A stretch of DNA of 64,000 nt, from positions 744,001-808,000 of the forward strand of contig NZ_QMBQ01000001.1 in the NCBI RefSeq assembly GCF_003289965.1. Direction: 5' to 3'. A model generated the notes under the pieces. That model worked only from the letters and a program-made list of their open reading frames with translations, was not told the DNA's origin and made no database searches. Source of the stretch: Mesorhizobium atlanticum (GTDB taxonomy: Bacteria > Pseudomonadota > Alphaproteobacteria > Rhizobiales > Rhizobiaceae). The first letter of the stretch is position 1. Every line of letters begins with the position of its first letter. Shown here in pieces: positions 60,607 to 64,000 of the stretch. Position numbers and translations under genes: made by a program.

Positions 60607-61572
60607 ATGGCGATCAGACCGGCAGAACAGCTCATCCACAAGGCCGCCTGGCTTTACTATGCGCACGGCCTTCGCCAGGACGAAGTGGCGAGCCAGCTTA
60701 ACATTTCGCGGGCCTCGGTCGCCATGTACCTGCGCAAGGCGCGCGAGACCGGCATCGTCAACATCTCGACCTCGACGCAGCTTTTCACCGACGATGTCAT
60801 GGCGCGCAAGGTCGAAGATGCCTTCGGGCTGGACGCCGTCTGGATCGCGCCGGAAAATGCTTATCTCGCCGACCCTTCGACCGACATCGCCGTGCTGGCG
60901 GCGAGCGTCTTCCTCGAGCTGGTGAAGAAGGGCGACCGCATCGGCGTCGCCTGGGGCCGCACCGTCTACACCATCGCCGACATCATGTCCTTCGCCGACC
61001 TACAGGACGTGACCGTGGTGCAGCTCTGCGGCAATCTCGGCGCGCCCTATTCCTACCGGCCAGACCAGTGCACGATGGAGATCGCGCGGCGGCTCAACGC
61101 CAAGGGCCTGAACTTCTACGCGCCGCTGGTGCTGTCGACGGAAGAGCTGGCGAAGAGCCTGCGCGCCGAGCCGGTGATCCGCGACCAGCTCGCCGGCATC
61201 GCCGAGTGCGACCTCGCGCTCTATTCCGTCGGCGCGGTCGATGCCGACAGCCATCTGGTCAAATGCGGCGCGCTGTCGCCGGCCGAGATGGAAGGACTGC
61301 GCAGCCAGGGCGCCGCCGGCGTCATCGCCGGACAGATCATCGACGCCAGGGGCGAGGTGCTCGACTGCAGCTACAACCGGCGCGTCATCTCCGCCGAGCT
61401 CGCTTCGCTGCGCGCCATCGGGAAGCGGTTGATGGTGGTGCAGGAAGACACCAAGTTCGAGCCGCTGCTTTCAGCCATCGCCGGCGGGCTCTGCACGCAT
61501 CTGGTGATCGGGGCGCATATGGCCGGGCGCCTGCTCCAGTACGCCGAGGCGGCAACCAAAAAGGCCTCTTAG
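60607..61572 (+). CDS. SorC/DeoR-type sugar-binding transcriptional regulator
   Basis: A 321-residue regulator with an N-terminal HTH (HGLRQDEVASQLNISRASVAMYLRKARETG) and a sugar-phosphate-binding domain (GDRIGVAWGRTVYTIADI, VVQLCGNLGAPYSYRPDQCTMEIARRL). Start ATG 60607 after GAGGAGG. The next gene on the strand is a bifunctional sugar aldolase/dehydrogenase at a gap of about 87 bases, which is probably its target. Confidence 0.87.
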   Translation: MAIRPAEQLIHKAAWLYYAHGLRQDEVASQLNISRASVAMYLRKARETGIVNISTSTQLFTDDVMARKVEDAFGLDAVWIAPENAYLADPSTDIAVLAASVFLELVKKGDRIGVAWGRTVYTIADIMSFADLQDVTVVQLCGNLGAPYSYRPDQCTMEIARRLNAKGLNFYAPLVLSTEELAKSLRAEPVIRDQLAGIAECDLALYSVGAVDADSHLVKCGALSPAEMEGLRSQGAAGVIAGQIIDARGEVLDCSYNRRVISAELASLRAIGKRLMVVQEDTKFEPLLSAIAGGLCTHLVIGAHMAGRLLQYAEAATKKAS

Positions 61573-61659
61573 AAAAACCACCCTCGCCGCTTCTGTCTGT
61601 CATACAGGCGTCGCGGCTTTCTGTTCATGAGCAAAAAGACGAGTATCGGACGGAACGAC

Positions 61660-63714
61660 ATGAAGAATCTTTGGAACGATGCCGACGCGGAGAAGACGGT
61701 TACCGACTATGCCAAGAAGGGCGTCGGCGGCGACCTTGCGCTGCGCGTCTACACGACCCGCCTGCTCGGCGGAGAGCCGCGGCTGGTGCTGCATGGCGGC
61801 GGCAACACGTCCTGCAAGACCAAGGCCACTGATCTCCTCGGCGACGAGTGGGATGTGCTGTGCGTCAAGGGCAGCGGCTGGGACATGGCCGTCATCGAGC
61901 CGCAAGGCCTGCCGGCGGTGAAGATGGGCGCGCTGCTCAAGGCGCGCACGCTTACCAAGCTCTCCGACGAGGACATGGTCGCGCTGCAGCGCTCCAACCT
62001 GATCGATCCCGCCTCTCCCAACCCGTCGGTCGAGACACTTCTGCACGCCTTCCTGCCGCACAAATTCGTCGACCACACGCATTCGACCGCGATCCTCGCC
62101 ATCGTCGACCAGGAAGACAGCAAACCGCTGATCAGGGCCGTGTTCGGCGACAAGATGGGTTACGTGCCTTACATCAAGCCGGGCTTCGACCTCGCCAAGG
62201 TCGCGGCCGACATCTATGACGCCGACCCGAGCGTCGAGGGTTTGATCCTCGACAAGCACGGCATCTTCACCTTCGGCGACGACGCCAAGCAGGCCTATGA
62301 CCGCATGATCCATTACGTGACTGTGGCCGAGGACTACGTCGCCAAAAACGGCAAGCCGCAGGCGGCCAAGGCTGCGCTGCCGGCAAAACTCGCCAAGCCG
62401 GGCGACATCGCGCCGACGCTGCGCGGCGCGGTGGCCGTGTCGCGCGGCGAAGGCCGTTTCGACCGCATGATCAGCGACTTCCGCACCTCGGACGCCATCG
62501 TCGATTTCATCAATTCGGCCAAGATTGCCGAGTTGGCCGGCCGCGGCGTCTCGACGCCCGATCTGTCGATCCGCATCAAGACGGGACCGATGGCGGTGCC
62601 GGCGCCCGACGCCGACAAGCTCGGCGACTTCAAGGCCGTGGTGCGCAGCCATGTCGAGGCCTTCGTCAAGGACTACACCGCCTATTTCGAGACCAACGAC
62701 GCGCTGGACGACGTCAAGCGCACCATGCTCGACCCGATGCCGCGCCTGACGCTGGTTCCGGGGCTGGGGATGTTCGGCCATGGCCGCACGCTGAAGGATG
62801 CCAAGATCGCTTCCGATGTCGGCGAGATGTGGATCGAGGCGGTGCGCGGCGCCGAGGCCGTCGGCAATTTCCATCCGCTGTCCAAAGCCGATCTCTTCCC
62901 GCTCGAATACTGGTCGCTGGAGCAGGCCAAGCTTGCCTCCAACAAGCCGAAGCCGCTGACCGGCCAGGTGGTGCTGATCACCGGCGGCGCCGGCGCCATC
63001 GGCGCCGCGACGGCAAAACTGTTCGCGGCCAATGGCGCGCATGCGGTGATGGTCGATCTCGACGCCGCCAAGGCCGCCGACGCGGCGAAGGCGGCCGGCA
63101 ACAACTCGATCGGCATCGGCGCCGACATCACCAAGCCTGACGAGATGCGCGCCGCCTTCGACAAGGCGGTGGCCGTCTATGGCGGCGTCGACATCCTGGT
63201 CTCGAATGCGGGAGCGGCCTGGGAAGGCCGCATCGGCGAACTGGACGACGCCACCTTGCGCAAGAGCTTCGAGCTCAATTTCTTCGCCCATCAGTCGGCA
63301 GCGCAGAATGCGGTGCGCATCATGCTGGAACAGGGTACCGGCGGCGTGTTGCTCTTCAACACCTCGAAGCAGGCGATCAATCCCGGCCCGAAATTCGGCG
63401 CCTACGGCATTCCGAAGGCGGCGACGCTGTTCTTGTCACGGCAGTATGCGCTGGATTACGGCGCCTATGGCATCCGCTCCAACGCGGTCAACGCCGACCG
63501 CATCCGCTCGGGCCTTTTGACCGACGCCATGATTGCCAGCCGCTCCGGCGCGCGCGGCGTGTCGGAGAAGGAATACATGTCCGGCAATCTGCTCGGGCAG
63601 GAAGTGACGGCCGACGACGTGGCGCAGGCCTTCCTCCATCAGGCGCTGGCCGAGCGCACCACGGCGGACGTGACGACGGTGGACGGCGGCAACATCGCGG
63701 CGGCGTTGCGGTGA
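61660..63714 (+). CDS. Bifunctional aldolase/short-chain dehydrogenase
   Basis: A 684-residue fusion. The N-terminal ~430 residues are a class II aldolase (LVLHGGGNTSCKTKATD, HKFVDHTHSTAILA with zinc-type histidines, and LDKHGIFTFGDDAKQAYD). The C-terminal ~240 residues are an SDR with VVLITGGAGAIGAATAKLFAANG, and active-site YGIPKAAT rather than a canonical YxxxK serine triad position. Such proteins split a ketose-1-phosphate (rhamnulose or similar) and oxidise the aldehyde. ATG 61660 is chosen; ATG 61627 in frame is possible. Confidence 0.85.
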   Translation: MKNLWNDADAEKTVTDYAKKGVGGDLALRVYTTRLLGGEPRLVLHGGGNTSCKTKATDLLGDEWDVLCVKGSGWDMAVIEPQGLPAVKMGALLKARTLTKLSDEDMVALQRSNLIDPASPNPSVETLLHAFLPHKFVDHTHSTAILAIVDQEDSKPLIRAVFGDKMGYVPYIKPGFDLAKVAADIYDADPSVEGLILDKHGIFTFGDDAKQAYDRMIHYVTVAEDYVAKNGKPQAAKAALPAKLAKPGDIAPTLRGAVAVSRGEGRFDRMISDFRTSDAIVDFINSAKIAELAGRGVSTPDLSIRIKTGPMAVPAPDADKLGDFKAVVRSHVEAFVKDYTAYFETNDALDDVKRTMLDPMPRLTLVPGLGMFGHGRTLKDAKIASDVGEMWIEAVRGAEAVGNFHPLSKADLFPLEYWSLEQAKLASNKPKPLTGQVVLITGGAGAIGAATAKLFAANGAHAVMVDLDAAKAADAAKAAGNNSIGIGADITKPDEMRAAFDKAVAVYGGVDILVSNAGAAWEGRIGELDDATLRKSFELNFFAHQSAAQNAVRIMLEQGTGGVLLFNTSKQAINPGPKFGAYGIPKAATLFLSRQYALDYGAYGIRSNAVNADRIRSGLLTDAMIASRSGARGVSEKEYMSGNLLGQEVTADDVAQAFLHQALAERTTADVTTVDGGNIAAALR

Positions 63715-63728
63715 CGAGCACCGTTGCA

Positions 63729-63760
63729 GCGGTTCGTCGTTTCACGAAACGACGCACCGC
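63729..63760 (+). terminator. Weak terminator-like hairpin after the aldolase gene
   Basis: GCGGT-T-CGTCGTTTC (63729-63743) pairs with GAAACGACG-C-ACCGC (63746-63760), one mismatch, with a very short loop. Only TCTTCTC follows, so termination would be weak. Confidence 0.35.
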
Positions 63761-63925
63761 TCTTCTCGCGTTGACACCTCTCAGGACGGAGTGCCTTTCG
63801 CGCTTCTGCTGAAAAACTGCTGCAACCGGTCAAAGTCCCACTCCAATCCTCCGCTTACTACGGTTGAAGGGGATGTCTGGTGTTTCGCGTGCGAGCTCCA
63901 ACCCTGATCATTGGTGGAGTTGTCG

Positions 63926-64000
63926 ATGCCCGCAAAAAGACTTCGTATCGGCGTGCTGTTCGGCGGGCGCTCAGCCGAGCATGAGGTCTCGCTGCTCTCG
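63926..64000 (+). CDS. ddlA: D-alanine-D-alanine ligase, N-terminal part
   Basis: Partial gene cut by the window end: the first 25 codons read MPAKRLRIGVLFGGRSAEHE and then VSLLS. GVLFGGRSAEHEVS is the family hallmark of D-Ala-D-Ala ligase, which makes the peptidoglycan dipeptide. GGTGGAG lies seven bases before the ATG. A solo ligase outside the mur cluster suggests the DdlA-type paralogue, which I cannot confirm from 25 residues. Confidence 0.8.
   Translation, partial: MPAKRLRIGVLFGGRSAEHEVSLLS

Overview
The window reads as chromosomal DNA of a high-GC alphaproteobacterium of the order Hyphomicrobiales, most like Mesorhizobium, Aminobacter or a close relative. The grounds are a small RNA with three anti-Shine-Dalgarno loops (the alpha-r14/NfeR1 pattern of rhizobia), several copies of rhizobial-type palindromic intergenic repeats, abundant ABC uptake systems, and LacI, GntR-FCD, LysR, SorC and XRE-cupin regulators. 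This placement rests on pattern recognition, not on a database search. Annotation density is high and there are no tRNA, rRNA, CRISPR or insertion-sequence signals that I could recognise.

Layout. 1-3.3 kb: end of a sugar ABC uptake operon (binding protein, permease, ATPase, LacI regulator). 3.4-3.65 kb: the small RNA and a palindromic repeat. 3.65-10 kb: a methyltransferase, then a TetR regulator divergent from an RND efflux pump (small coupled ORF, pump, membrane fusion protein). 10-27.5 kb: an accessory catabolic locus of unknown substrate: a GcvA-like LysR regulator divergent from a 2OG-Fe(II) oxygenase of the BesD/HalD family (hydroxylase-type HxD motif), a GntR regulator with a perfect palindromic operator, two enolase-superfamily enzymes, a Tat-exported family-5 binding protein with DppBC-like permeases and a fused DppDF-like ATPase, a LuxR-type regulator, a DUF1194 protein, a second LysR with a second paralogous binding protein, a tandem DUF427 protein and an SDR dehydrogenase.

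27.5-51.6 kb: the centrepiece, what looks like a complete set of enzymes taking trimethylamine to ammonium. Trimethylamine monooxygenase (tmm) makes TMAO; TMAO demethylase (tdm, DUF1989 plus a folate-binding GcvT domain) makes dimethylamine and formaldehyde; the dimethylamine monooxygenase set (dmmD-C-B-A, transcribed in that order) makes monomethylamine; and the N-methylglutamate pathway (mgsABC, gmaS, mgdABCD, eight genes in one operon) passes the last methyl group to tetrahydrofolate and releases ammonium. An XRE-cupin regulator divergent from tmm is the obvious control gene, and an octamer TTTCACTC recurs in front of tmm, the regulator, the dmm/transporter region and (7 of 8) the second transporter. 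Two APC-superfamily permeases stand where other organisms use BCCT or ABC carriers; one is preceded by three very small membrane-protein genes, one of only 53 codons, and followed by two further small membrane proteins of unknown function.

51.7-64 kb: a flavin monooxygenase of the NtaA/SnaA/DmoA family, a second RND pump with its lipoprotein adaptor and TetR regulator, an acyl-CoA synthetase, a SorC-type regulator with a bifunctional aldolase/dehydrogenase, and the first 25 codons of D-alanine-D-alanine ligase.

Most promising for follow-up: the small-protein/APC permease module, the shared octamer, the small RNA, the HxD oxygenase with its enolase-family neighbours, and the glutamate-synthase-like MgsC that has lost its iron-sulfur cysteines.
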